DNA of 64,000 nucleotides from Anaerolineae bacterium (GTDB lineage Bacteria; Chloroflexota; Anaerolineae; Aggregatilineales; J027), in contig JAJTXY010000021.1 in the NCBI GenBank assembly GCA_021463865.1, positions 1-64,000 of the forward strand, given 5' to 3'. The number at the start of each line of letters is the position of its first letter. Position 1 is the stretch's first letter. Below are positions 36,424 through 44,842 of the stretch, piece by piece. The position numbers and the translations under genes are program-made. The notes under the pieces were generated by a model, which was given only the letters and a program-made list of their open reading frames with translations, was not told the DNA's origin and did no database searches.

Positions 36424-37251
36424 TTAAGCACCACCAAGCGCAACAGGGTTTGTAGAAGGGGCTTCACTTCCAGTCATAGGTTCGTCAGAAATACCGAGCG
36501 CATCATATTCATTCAATGGGGCTGGAATCTCAAATATAAATGTCCCCTGCCCCTCTTCATCCACACGAAAGACGCCGCCGCTGACGGGTTGATTGTCACG
36601 AATAAACCACAATTGATAGGCGCGGTTTGATGCTAAGGCGGGGAGATTGTTGGACACAAGCAATGCACTGTCACTGGCAGGTGTCCAAATTACCGATGCC
36701 AATGCCTCACCCGTAGAGGATTCCAAATTGATGCGACTGGCTTTCCCGGTAGCTAGGGCGGCGAAGAACTGATTTTGTCGCGTTAACTGATCGCTTAGTT
36801 CATTAATTTTGGTTTCTTGTTGCTGCCGTTCATCGCTCAGATTGAACAATCGTGCAATCAAAACCACGTTGACGATGAGCAAAAGTGCTGCCGCTGCTAG
36901 TGTGAAACGGGCAAGGGTGGGGGTAAGCCAGCGCACCGAAGTTTTTAGAACAGGGGTGGGCGTAGGCGATATGAGCAAAGGCGCGGATACTTGACGTTGG
37001 GCCACCGCAGTCATTAATTTGTCATGCAAAGCGGCAGGAGGTGCTATTAGCGGTGTGGTGTAGGCGATTGCACCTGCCAAACGCATAAAATCTTGCAACT
37101 CAATGGCGACCTCGGGGCACTCGGCCAGCAGCGATTCCACTAAGCGGGTTTCTGCCTCATCGGTTGCCCCAATGCTATAGGCGGGCAGTAATTCGCGGAG
37201 TGTGTCGCACACTGAATTTATGCTGTTGAGTCTGCTATCGTTTGTATCCAT
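36424..37251 (-). CDS. membrane anti-sigma factor, RskA-like
   Basis: A 275-residue protein. The N-terminal 85 residues form a helical anti-sigma domain that should bind the sigma factor in the cytosol. The usual zinc motif H-x3-C-x2-C is absent. One membrane helix lies at about residues 112-135, followed by a short coiled segment, then an extracytoplasmic RskA C-terminal domain with Y-Q-L-W-F-I and G-x-F-x-V motifs (about residues 205-250). It follows the ECF sigma gene by 81 bases on the same strand. In this family release of the sigma factor follows proteolysis of the anti-sigma protein. The ATG at 37251 is chosen; TTG at 37257 is possible. Confidence 0.88.
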   Translation of the reverse strand: MDTNDSRLNSINSVCDTLRELLPAYSIGATDEAETRLVESLLAECPEVAIELQDFMRLAGAIAYTTPLIAPPAALHDKLMTAVAQRQVSAPLLISPTPTPVLKTSVRWLTPTLARFTLAAAALLLIVNVVLIARLFNLSDERQQQETKINELSDQLTRQNQFFAALATGKASRINLESSTGEALASVIWTPASDSALLVSNNLPALASNRAYQLWFIRDNQPVSGGVFRVDEEGQGTFIFEIPAPLNEYDALGISDEPMTGSEAPSTNPVALGGA

Positions 37252-37332
37252 CGCCAACTACATTACAACTCATCATATATAAATACGTTTTTAATGCTTT
37301 AATCAGATGTCAGACCGTCAAGAATTTACACA

Positions 37333-37899
37333 TTATTCATTTGGTTGGCCTATGGCTTCCAACCACATCGCTTTTAATTTCTCCAAACCAAGCCTCAGCC
37401 GAGTTTTGACCGTGCCGAGTGGTAGATTTAGCTGTGCTGCGATTTCACTGTGGGACATGCCCCCAAAAAACGCGAGTTCGATAGCCTCGGTTTGGTTCGG
37501 TGGCAATTGTTGAATTAACGTTCGCAGCAGCATGGTGTCTTGTTCATCCAATAAGCCATGTTTGCTGCTCATATTCAAGACATCTTCAATATCTACCGCT
37601 GACCATGATGGACGGCGCTGCTCTTTGCGAAGTCGGTCAATGGCTGTATACCGAGTTACGGTCATGAGCCAGTTGAGCAGCTTGCCACGTGTCGAATCCC
37701 AACTATCGGGTTGATCCCAGATTTTGAGGAATATATCTTGGGTCACCTCTTCGGCGAAACCAGTGTTCTGCAATACGCGCATCGCCAATCCATAGACCAA
37801 TCCGCCGAAGCGTTGATATAGCTCGGACAGGGCAGACTGATCGCGCAGTTTAATGCGATTTATGAGGTCGGTTTCGTCAAATGCAGTGTTATCTGGCAT
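37333..37899 (-). CDS. ECF-subfamily RNA polymerase sigma factor, SigK-like
   Basis: A 188-residue group 4 sigma factor. Region 2 (about residues 20-90) has Y-x-R-F-G-G-L-V-Y-G-L-A and D-I-F-L-K-I-W-D, and region 4 (about residues 125-180) has G-M-S-H-S-E-I-A-A-Q-L with a G-T-V-K-T-R-L-R helix. The match to SigK-type ECF factors is supported by the neighbouring RskA-like gene. The start codon overlaps a nine-base inverted repeat arm (37898-37906), and no ribosome binding site is evident. Such factors usually activate their own operon and a small regulon; the nearby surface-protein gene is a candidate target. Confidence 0.93.
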   Translation of the reverse strand: MPDNTAFDETDLINRIKLRDQSALSELYQRFGGLVYGLAMRVLQNTGFAEEVTQDIFLKIWDQPDSWDSTRGKLLNWLMTVTRYTAIDRLRKEQRRPSWSAVDIEDVLNMSSKHGLLDEQDTMLLRTLIQQLPPNQTEAIELAFFGGMSHSEIAAQLNLPLGTVKTRLRLGLEKLKAMWLEAIGQPNE

Positions 37900-37943
37900 A
37901 TGCTACTGAGTTACCATGAATGAATATGCTTAGTGTAGCATAT
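37898..37943 (-). promoter_or_regulatory. inverted repeat covering the sigma-factor start codon
   Basis: ATATGCTAC (37898-37906) and GTAGCATAT (37935-37943) are perfect inverted repeats with 28 bases between. The inner arm includes the last two bases of the start codon on the minus strand, so a folded message would hide the start, or the two arms could be operator half-sites. Confidence 0.5.
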
Positions 37944-38218
37944 CTGCCGCGACATTAAAATTTGATGAGTTTTTCCCCTCTAGAAATCTAATACCGCATC
38001 GGGTAACGATAACTATTATAAATCCCCTATCTTCGAGGCTGAACAGGTTCTCCCCCCCCACCCCTAGTCAGCTAATGGCGAGGATAGGGGAATTCTCTTT
38101 GAGGGATGCAAAAAGCAGATCGGCGGATGCCATTTGTTTAGGATGGACAACCGCCGTAAGTGAGGAAATAGGAAGAAGGTTTGATCGAGGGCTTACGAGA
38201 TTTGCTCTCAATAAAGAA
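37900..38218. other. 319-base gap: upstream region of the sigma operon
   Basis: Contains the inverted repeat at the sigma-factor start. No gene is supported; an open stretch starting at 38075 on the plus strand has no ribosome binding site and runs into the opposite-strand gene. Confidence 0.5.
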
Positions 38219-38539
38219 TTAGGTAATTTCAATCAACTCCCCGTCATCGCTCCGTATGTAACGGCGGGGTTGGTCATCGTTTTTGTGCTTGGCTAAGGTC
38301 TCATTTTTACGTTTAATTGGGCCGCTGTTATTTTCCTGCCAACCCTTCACCAATTGAATCCCCATGCCCAAAAATAAGAATGGGATTGCCAGCGCAAACG
38401 TAATACCGAGAATGATAGGATTGTCGCCAATGTAGGCGATGCCCTTTGAAACGGCGGTAAAAGCCAGCCAGCCAAGCGGCCACATTAGCCAGCTAAATTT
38501 CCACATGAAATGTTTTCCGCCATGACCCCACCACCACAT
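38219..38539 (-). CDS. small membrane protein with two helices
   Basis: A 106-residue protein of no recognised family. The N-terminus is rich in Trp, Gly and His (M-W-W-W-G-H-G-G-K-H). Two hydrophobic segments cover about residues 15-35 and 42-65. A charged cytoplasmic tail follows, rich in Lys, Asn and Asp. AGGAG eight bases before ATG 38539 decides the start. It lies downstream of the sigma gene's promoter on the same strand but is not in its operon. Function unknown. Confidence 0.75.
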   Translation of the reverse strand: MWWWGHGGKHFMWKFSWLMWPLGWLAFTAVSKGIAYIGDNPIILGITFALAIPFLFLGMGIQLVKGWQENNSGPIKRKNETLAKHKNDDQPRRYIRSDDGELIEIT

Positions 38540-38679
38540 GATGTTTACTCCTACACTTGGCAATCAGCAATGGGTAGACAAGCCTCTTTGGGAGAGGTTT
38601 ATAGCCCTTTATACGCATTTGATTCCATAAGGTTGCGCGGCCCGGTAAAATCTTCTTTATATATATTAAGGAGAGTGCG

Positions 38680-39126
38680 ATGATTGAGATTCGATTTGCC
38701 TCGATGGAGGAATTCACCATTATTTTTGAACGCCTCAAAGAAATTCCGATGCAATGGGAAGATATTGACCCGGCACGCTCATTGTTTCATGCGGCGTTTG
38801 ATGGAGAGGCCATCGTGGGGTTTGCGCGTTTTGAGCCGGACGAACGCGGGGCGCTTTTGGGATCGCTATATGTAGAGCCTGCCTATCGAAAAGCTGGTTT
38901 GGGACAGGCCATTGTCGAATATGCGGAAGAATTGACCCGTCAGCGTGGTCTGGCTCAATTGTTCGTATTCAGCACCGAGGCAAGGGGGTTTTTCCAGCGA
39001 TTGGGATTTGTGGAGACGCCTGTCGAGTGGACGGTGCAAACCATTCCACATTCCCCACAGGTGGAATGGTATGTGCAGCATCCCCATTATCTGGCGGAAG
39101 AAGTGACCTATGTGAAGCAGGTTTAG
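38680..39126 (+). CDS. GNAT-family N-acetyltransferase
   Basis: A 148-residue GNAT-fold protein. Motif A is visible as L-x-V-E-P-A-Y-R-K-A-G-L-G-Q-A-I-V (about residues 64-80), the acetyl-CoA pyrophosphate loop, and motif B near F-F-Q-R-L-G-F-V. The C-terminal part resembles ArgA-like and related small GNAT enzymes. AAGGAG precedes the ATG at optimal spacing. The substrate amine is unknown. It stands alone, convergent with the ADP-ribosylglycohydrolase. Confidence 0.9.
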   Translation: MIEIRFASMEEFTIIFERLKEIPMQWEDIDPARSLFHAAFDGEAIVGFARFEPDERGALLGSLYVEPAYRKAGLGQAIVEYAEELTRQRGLAQLFVFSTEARGFFQRLGFVETPVEWTVQTIPHSPQVEWYVQHPHYLAEEVTYVKQV

Positions 39127-39254
39127 TTATTTGATTTTATCCCCCTAATGCTTTTTTGACGGCTTCACTAGCCCGCAGAACGCCCCTGACCTCCAATGAA
39201 TGAATCGCAGCTTGGGCGAGTTCGGGGGTCACATTGTGGATGGTATAGGGATGA

Positions 39255-40109
39255 TTATTGATGATGTTTTTGTATAATTAAAACCAATTTTGCATCAAGG
39301 CTGATTAAGTAATCCTTGCCATACGGCCCATTTTCAAGCATATCTAATAGGTGAGGCGGCAAATCCTGTGTGATTTCTTGGCAGTTGCAAGCCGCACCAA
39401 GCGCAATCGTGGCAACGGTGTCCACATCACCCGTAAATGCAATACAGTCTTTTAGCAGTCGACTCATACTGTCATTTCGTATTACGGCTGTGATGGCCGC
39501 CTGCACACTCATCCATCCCTTTGATTTGACTTTACCCACATACGGTTTTGACCATGTGTAGCTATTTGGTACATGCTGTTCCAAAAATTGACCAAGTTCT
39601 GCTTTTGGGCCGAGGTGGTAGATAAAATAATGGGACATTAAAGCCGCCGCAGTAGCTGCTTGGATACCATCTAGCGTATTGTGGGTGATAGCAGCCTGTA
39701 TTTTGGACTTTTCAATGACCTCCTCAATGGTTGGGAAGATGCCAATTGGGATGGCCCGCATTGCTGCGCCACTTTTGTCGCTGTCGGGGGCGATTTTTGC
39801 CAAGAATTCTGCCCCATCGTGTACCTGCTGCAAAAAACCATAAAATGAACCCGCGTAACCTTCACGGGGGTCACGTTTAAAGGCTTCGACAAAGCGGGTG
39901 GCAAGATTAAGGGGTGTCCATTCCAAACCAGCGGTGATGACCTCGGCGATTGCAATACTCATCTGGGTGTCGTCGGTATAATGCCCCGGCAAAATATGAT
40001 GTTTGGGATGCTTCACGTAATTAGATAGATCGTTTAAGCGCGTGATGTTGTCCGTCGCATATTCAAAGCCTGCTCCATAAGCGTCGCCAACTGCGAGTTC
40101 TAGCATCAT
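39255..40109 (-). CDS. ADP-ribosylglycohydrolase family protein, possibly frameshifted at its 3' end
   Basis: A 284-residue DraG/ARH-type hydrolase that would remove ADP-ribose from proteins or small molecules. The N-terminal G-D-A-Y-G-A-G-F-E and Y-T-D-D-T-Q-M motifs and C-terminal G-D-V-D-T-V-A-T-I motif supply the Asp residues that hold the two magnesium ions. GGGAGA lies eight bases before ATG 40109. The chain ends K-H-H-Q just after a five-T run (39267-39271 on the plus strand). Removing one base there would open the frame for 43 more residues, to a stop at 39137. The catalytic core is complete either way. Transcribed alone. Confidence 0.9.
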   Translation of the reverse strand: MMLELAVGDAYGAGFEYATDNITRLNDLSNYVKHPKHHILPGHYTDDTQMSIAIAEVITAGLEWTPLNLATRFVEAFKRDPREGYAGSFYGFLQQVHDGAEFLAKIAPDSDKSGAAMRAIPIGIFPTIEEVIEKSKIQAAITHNTLDGIQAATAAALMSHYFIYHLGPKAELGQFLEQHVPNSYTWSKPYVGKVKSKGWMSVQAAITAVIRNDSMSRLLKDCIAFTGDVDTVATIALGAACNCQEITQDLPPHLLDMLENGPYGKDYLISLDAKLVLIIQKHHQ

Positions 40110-40245
40110 AGATTATTTCTCCCTGCCTGTTTGACAAGCCACAATAGATTTTTATAAGAAAATCGCCCAAATGGGAACATCAACGGTGTATTTTCGTATT
40201 ATGATTGTTGCGAGTTCTATATTGGGTTTTCTGCAAAGGAGCAAA

Positions 40246-42216
40246 ATGGCCCAAAAACAAGGCAAGGCGCTGACCCTGCCTTTTATGCGTAACAAAGATG
40301 GTCAAACGGTCAGTATCACATGGCCGCTCATCAAACGGGTGTTTACCTATGCCCGTCCCTATCGCCGCCAAATTAGCGCGATGCTGGCGGTGATTTTGTT
40401 TACTACACTGGTTGGTTTGCTGCGCCCGCTAATTTTCCGCGATTTGATAGATGTCACCCTACCCGAAAAAGATATGGGGCGGTTGAATCTGCTGGCGGTC
40501 GGGTTGTTTTTCATCCCATTGATGGGTGGGGCGCTCAAAATTTGGCAAAAGCGACTGAGTTCGACAGTGGCAGAAGGTGTAACCTACGATTTACGCATGG
40601 GCCTCTATAACCATCTGCAAAAAATGTCGCTGCGGTTTTATACCAACACCAAAACGGGCGAATTGATGAGCCGCCTCAATAATGATGTCAAAGATGCACA
40701 ATCGGCGATCAGCCATACGATTGTGGATATGGTCAGCCATCTGGTGCAGTTGGTGGCAACGCTGGTGGTCATGCTGGCGCTGGAATGGCGGCTGACCTTA
40801 CTCGGTATCTTGATTTTGCCAGCACTTATCCCGCTGGCGAAACGGTCTAGCACCATTCAGCGCGACTTGGCCCGCGAATCAATGGACGACAACGCCAAAA
40901 TGAATGCTCTCATGCACGAAACGCTCAATATTGGCGGGGTGCTGCTGGTTAAATTGTTTGGCCGGCGACGGGAGGAAGTCCATCGTTTTGATCAACACGC
41001 GGCGGTGGTGCGCGATATTGGCATCAAACGCTCGGTGGCCTCGGTGCGCTTTTCGGTAGTGATGGGGTTGCTAGGGGCGATTGGCACGGCGGTGGTCTAT
41101 TGGATTGGCGGCTATATGGTGCTGAAGGGGGTATTTACCATCGGCACGATTGTGGCCTTTAGCGCCTATCTCGGCCAGTTTTATAGCACCTTGCAAAGCC
41201 TTTCCAATGCCCCCATCAGTTTTGCGACCTCACTGGTCAGCTTTGAGCGTGTGTTTGAGGTGATTGATTTGCCGCTGGATATTGCCGAAAAGCCAGATGC
41301 CCTTGTTTTGGACAATGTGCATGGGCGCATCGAGTTTGAAAGTGTGTCGTTTCGGTATGACACCGAAAAGGAAATCGGCCTCAGTTATGTGCGGCGACAT
41401 GGACAGGTGCATCAGGTCGAAGCTGTGCTGTCGGGGAATCAAAACGGAACAGCAAAACCAGATGTAATTGAGGAAGTCGCTGAACCCAGCGCCTATAGCC
41501 AAGCGCGAGTACAGGCATTGGATGGAGTATCGTTTACCATTCAGTCGGGGCAATTAGTGGCGCTGGTTGGGCCGAGTGGCGCAGGCAAAACCACCACGAC
41601 CTATCTCGTCCCCCGTCTGTATGACCCCACCGCAGGCAGAATTTTGCTGGATGGGCATGATTTGCGGGATGTATCGCTGGATTCACTGGCGGAAAATGTG
41701 GGTATGGTGACGCAGGAAACCCACCTGTTTCATGATACCATCCGCACCAATTTGCTCTATGCGCGGTTGGACGCCACCCAAGCTGAAATCGAGGCGGCAT
41801 GTCGGGCGGCGAATATCCACGATTTCATCATGGGCCTGCCCAATGGCTATGAGACGATTGTAGGGGAACGCGGCTATCGGCTGAGTGGCGGCGAAAAACA
41901 ACGCCTCGCCATTGCGCGTGTCATTCTTAAAAATCCGCGTATCTTGGTGTTGGATGAGGCCACCAGCCACCTCGACAGCCAATCTGAGGCTCTCATCCAA
42001 GATGCGCTCAAAACGGTCATGGCAGGGCGTACCAGCATTGTGATTGCCCATCGCCTCAGCACCATCCTTGCCGCCGACCTCATTTTGGTGATGGATCGTG
42101 GACAGGTGGTTGAGCACGGCACACACAGCGAATTGCTGGCGCAAAATGGCCTCTATCGTCAGTTGTACGAAACCCAATTCAGCCGTGAGCTAGTGGGGCA
42201 TCAGTTCGCCGACTAA
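40246..42216 (+). CDS. ABC exporter, fused membrane and ATPase domains (MsbA/MdlB-like)
   Basis: A 656-residue half-transporter. Six membrane helices lie in residues 40-325, then an ATPase domain with Walker A G-P-S-G-A-G-K-T-T near residue 442, signature L-S-G-G-E-K-Q-R and Walker B I-L-V-L-D-E-A. It probably dimerises to export a lipid, peptide or drug. Between the A-loop aromatic (F-R-Y near residue 370) and the second strand (about residue 422) there is an insertion of about 45 polar residues not found in most relatives. AAGGAG at 40236-40241 decides the start at 40246. Its last 27 bases overlap the convergent response regulator gene. Confidence 0.93.
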   Translation: MAQKQGKALTLPFMRNKDGQTVSITWPLIKRVFTYARPYRRQISAMLAVILFTTLVGLLRPLIFRDLIDVTLPEKDMGRLNLLAVGLFFIPLMGGALKIWQKRLSSTVAEGVTYDLRMGLYNHLQKMSLRFYTNTKTGELMSRLNNDVKDAQSAISHTIVDMVSHLVQLVATLVVMLALEWRLTLLGILILPALIPLAKRSSTIQRDLARESMDDNAKMNALMHETLNIGGVLLVKLFGRRREEVHRFDQHAAVVRDIGIKRSVASVRFSVVMGLLGAIGTAVVYWIGGYMVLKGVFTIGTIVAFSAYLGQFYSTLQSLSNAPISFATSLVSFERVFEVIDLPLDIAEKPDALVLDNVHGRIEFESVSFRYDTEKEIGLSYVRRHGQVHQVEAVLSGNQNGTAKPDVIEEVAEPSAYSQARVQALDGVSFTIQSGQLVALVGPSGAGKTTTTYLVPRLYDPTAGRILLDGHDLRDVSLDSLAENVGMVTQETHLFHDTIRTNLLYARLDATQAEIEAACRAANIHDFIMGLPNGYETIVGERGYRLSGGEKQRLAIARVILKNPRILVLDEATSHLDSQSEALIQDALKTVMAGRTSIVIAHRLSTILAADLILVMDRGQVVEHGTHSELLAQNGLYRQLYETQFSRELVGHQFAD

Positions 42217-42573
42217 TTCCTGTACACGACTGACCAACTCACGTGGGAGAACCGGTTTTTGTAGATAAAGATCGGCTCCCGCATCAAGGCTAGCCCGTTG
42301 CGTGTGAGAATCGCCCAACGCCGAGAGCATCATGACGGGGGTGGTATGGGTATCGGGCCATGTGCGCAGTTCGCGGCAAAGCTCAATGCCATTCATCCCC
42401 GGCATCATCACATCTAAAATGAATAGGTCGGGTTTGATGTTGCGCATCAAATCTAAGGCATCTAGGGCATTGGTGGCTTTCCAAACCGTGAAGCCCTGAC
42501 GCTTGAGCATGGTGCCAAAAATTTCCAAAAGCGATGGTTCATCATCTACTAACAAAATCTGCTTCTCTGACAT
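42190..42573 (-). CDS. stand-alone receiver-domain response regulator
   Basis: A 127-residue CheY-like protein: acidic pair D-D-E, phospho-acceptor Asp in I-L-D-V-M-M-P-G-M-N-G, Ser in M-L-S-A, and Lys in L-Q-K-P. No output domain. AGGAGGG about nine bases before ATG 42573 supports the start. The gene ends inside the 3' end of the ABC exporter on the other strand. No kinase is adjacent; hybrid kinases elsewhere may phosphorylate it. Confidence 0.92.
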   Translation of the reverse strand: MSEKQILLVDDEPSLLEIFGTMLKRQGFTVWKATNALDALDLMRNIKPDLFILDVMMPGMNGIELCRELRTWPDTHTTPVMMLSALGDSHTQRASLDAGADLYLQKPVLPRELVSRVQELVGELMPH

Positions 42574-42700
42574 GCCGCCAGCCCTCCTGAACAGCGATGG
42601 CATCCTCTTGAGGCTGTTTAGTCTTGGGGATGTTACGGTTTGTTACAATCCCCGCCGACTTTCTAGCATAAATGAATTCACCTTTAAAGGGCTAGGGACT

Positions 42701-43624
42701 TTAGGCGGATTTTATGACAGGTGGACGTGACCCCTTAGTGGGGACGAGGATGGTGACGGCTTTTGGCAGAACTTGTATATCAATTTTATTGAACTTGACC
42801 AGTTCCCCATCGCAGACCATTGGTTGGGGTGGGTCGGCAATGATTGAGGCTTTGCGTACCTGCCACTGCTGCAACGGGCCAGCGAGTTCCCCCAAAAAAA
42901 CGGCTCCAGCGGCAACAGACAAAACGGTTCGTAAATTGACCTCTTGAATGACCAACACATCCAGCAGGCCGTCACTGATGTCTATCGCGTGCGATAATTT
43001 GAGTTCACCGACTCCCACACTGCCAAAGGTCGTGACCATGCAATTGATTCCATCAATTTCGATTTTTTCGCCATCCAGTTCCAGATGATAGTGGGTGGTA
43101 GGGAAATTACGCAGATTTTTAAGGGCGGCATTCACATAGGCGAAAATGCCACTGCGATTTTTGGCTTCCCGGTCTGCTTCCTTATTCATTTCGGCTTCAA
43201 GGCCTATGCCTAAATGAAAAAATACTTGGTCGCCAACGATACCCATATCAATTGCTTTGGGGGTGCTGCGGTTGTTCTCTAATAAGGAGATTGCTTGAGA
43301 AAAATCACGCGGGATGCCCAGTTCGATGGATAACACATTGGCCGTACCGCCCGGTAGAATGAGCATGGGAATTTGACTGTCGCGCAGACCACTGGCGACC
43401 TCGCGCACCGTGCCATCGCCACCATAAGCCGCGACAACATTTACCCCGGCTTCAACAGCAGCTTGGGCAAAACGATTGGCATCGCCAGCCTGCTTGGTGA
43501 TAAATATTTCCCAGTCCACTTCGAGTGTATTCAGGGTATCATTTAACGTCTTTAGAAAAGGCTCATCGCGGCCTGCGGCTGGGTTGACGATGATATGCAC
43601 CTTTTGATAACGTGTAGAGGGCAT
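42701..43624 (-). CDS. diacylglycerol/lipid kinase family protein
   Basis: A 307-residue lipid kinase of the DgkB/YegS/BmrU type. Signatures are N-P-A-A-G near residues 12-16, the nucleotide loop G-G-D-G-T-V-R-E-V near residue 62, and the P-G-G-T-A-N-V-L motif. The C-terminal beta domain follows. It would phosphorylate diacylglycerol or a related lipid at the inner membrane face. The ATG at 43624 is preferred (AGGA about 11 bases upstream); a GTG at 43642 is possible. It is divergent from an App1-like phosphatidate phosphatase gene with 66 bases between starts, so the two may control the same lipid pool. Confidence 0.9.
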   Translation of the reverse strand: MPSTRYQKVHIIVNPAAGRDEPFLKTLNDTLNTLEVDWEIFITKQAGDANRFAQAAVEAGVNVVAAYGGDGTVREVASGLRDSQIPMLILPGGTANVLSIELGIPRDFSQAISLLENNRSTPKAIDMGIVGDQVFFHLGIGLEAEMNKEADREAKNRSGIFAYVNAALKNLRNFPTTHYHLELDGEKIEIDGINCMVTTFGSVGVGELKLSHAIDISDGLLDVLVIQEVNLRTVLSVAAGAVFLGELAGPLQQWQVRKASIIADPPQPMVCDGELVKFNKIDIQVLPKAVTILVPTKGSRPPVIKSA

Positions 43625-43690
43625 ATTTTGACTTTTCCTCACTCCCTAGGTTTAGATATGCTTTGGGGACATTATAACGCGGGAGATCGC

Positions 43691-44842
43691 ATGGCGGATT
43701 TAAAAGCTAGTTTTCGACGATTAGCTATCTCAATCGAAAATCGAGTGGATCGCTTGCGGCGTGGTCAAAAGGAGTTTGGCCCGATCACGATTCTGCCTTA
43801 TCTCGGTCATGGAACCAGTAAAATGCTGCATCTCAAAGGGCGGGTCGTGGCCGATTATCGTGTGCCCAGCCCATTGGAAACGGATAGTGGATGGAAAAAC
43901 CTCCTAAATAACTTTCGGCGGTTTCATACCCACGAGATTCCATATGCCAAAGTTCGCGCTTGTTACGGCGAGATAGAACAGGAATTTACGGCGAACGATG
44001 ATGGGTACTTTGCAGTTCACATGGAATTGGGCCAAGCACCCTCTGAAGATCAATTTTGGCATGAGCTCAAAATCGAACTGGTTGAGGATACTTCCATTCA
44101 GGCAACGGGTCGCGTTCTCATTCCACCAACCCAAATTCAATATGGGGTAATTAGCGATTTGGATGATACCGTCATCAAATCGGATGTGGTGCAAGTTACG
44201 AAACTGCTGACTAATACCTTTCTCCGTAACTCACGCACGCGCTTGCCTTTTGCGGGAGTAGCGGCGTTCTATCATGCCTTACAGCAAGGAACTGTAGGGG
44301 GCTTTAATCCAATTTATTACGTCACCAGCGGCATCTGGAATTTATATGATGTATATCTGGATTTTTTGCAGATCCAAGGCATTCCCATTGGGCCAATTTT
44401 TATGACTGACTTGGGCCTGAGTGAGCAGTATCTCTTTAAGCCGGGACGCTTTGAACATAAATTGGCCGTCATCCGAGAATTGCTGCAAACACATCCCAAT
44501 TTATCTTTTATTCTCATTGGTGACAGTGGTGAAAAAGACGCTGAAATCTATGGGCAGGTTGCCATTGAGAATCCGGGGCGCATATTGGCGATCTATATCC
44601 GCGATGTGAGCCAGAAACACCGTGATGATCAGGTCAAGGCCATTATCGAGACGGTGCAAGAAAGTGGCACTGAAATTCTGCTGGTCGAAGATACGATTGC
44701 GGCGGCGACCCATGCCATCGAACGCGGTTATATTAAACCGGAAACACTCTCGGCTATTCAGCAAGCCCAGCGCAAAGACACCCCGCCCTCCAATCCGGTT
44801 GAGTCGCTCCGAAAGGCAGCTAAAGACAAATCAGGAGGCTAG
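43691..44842 (+). CDS. App1-like (DUF2183) phosphatidate phosphatase
   Basis: A 383-residue protein with the DUF2183/App1 catalytic domain. The haloacid dehalogenase-like motif D156-L-D158-D-T160 begins the catalytic region, followed by the conserved P-I-Y-Y-V-T-S-G-I-W-N-L-Y and a K-x-x-x-I-x-x-x-L then I-G-D-S-G-E-K-D. The yeast homologue App1 removes phosphate from phosphatidate to give diacylglycerol. The N-terminal 140 residues are a beta-rich domain. GGGAGA precedes ATG 43691; an upstream in-frame ATG at 43595 would overlap the lipid kinase gene. The stop overlaps the convergent HAD gene by 12 bases. Confidence 0.88.
   Translation: MADLKASFRRLAISIENRVDRLRRGQKEFGPITILPYLGHGTSKMLHLKGRVVADYRVPSPLETDSGWKNLLNNFRRFHTHEIPYAKVRACYGEIEQEFTANDDGYFAVHMELGQAPSEDQFWHELKIELVEDTSIQATGRVLIPPTQIQYGVISDLDDTVIKSDVVQVTKLLTNTFLRNSRTRLPFAGVAAFYHALQQGTVGGFNPIYYVTSGIWNLYDVYLDFLQIQGIPIGPIFMTDLGLSEQYLFKPGRFEHKLAVIRELLQTHPNLSFILIGDSGEKDAEIYGQVAIENPGRILAIYIRDVSQKHRDDQVKAIIETVQESGTEILLVEDTIAAATHAIERGYIKPETLSAIQQAQRKDTPPSNPVESLRKAAKDKSGG

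Noticed and set aside
38075-38296. Plus-strand open frame of 73 codons upstream of the small membrane protein
   Set aside because: No ribosome binding site, ends inside an opposite-strand gene, and composition is not protein-like.
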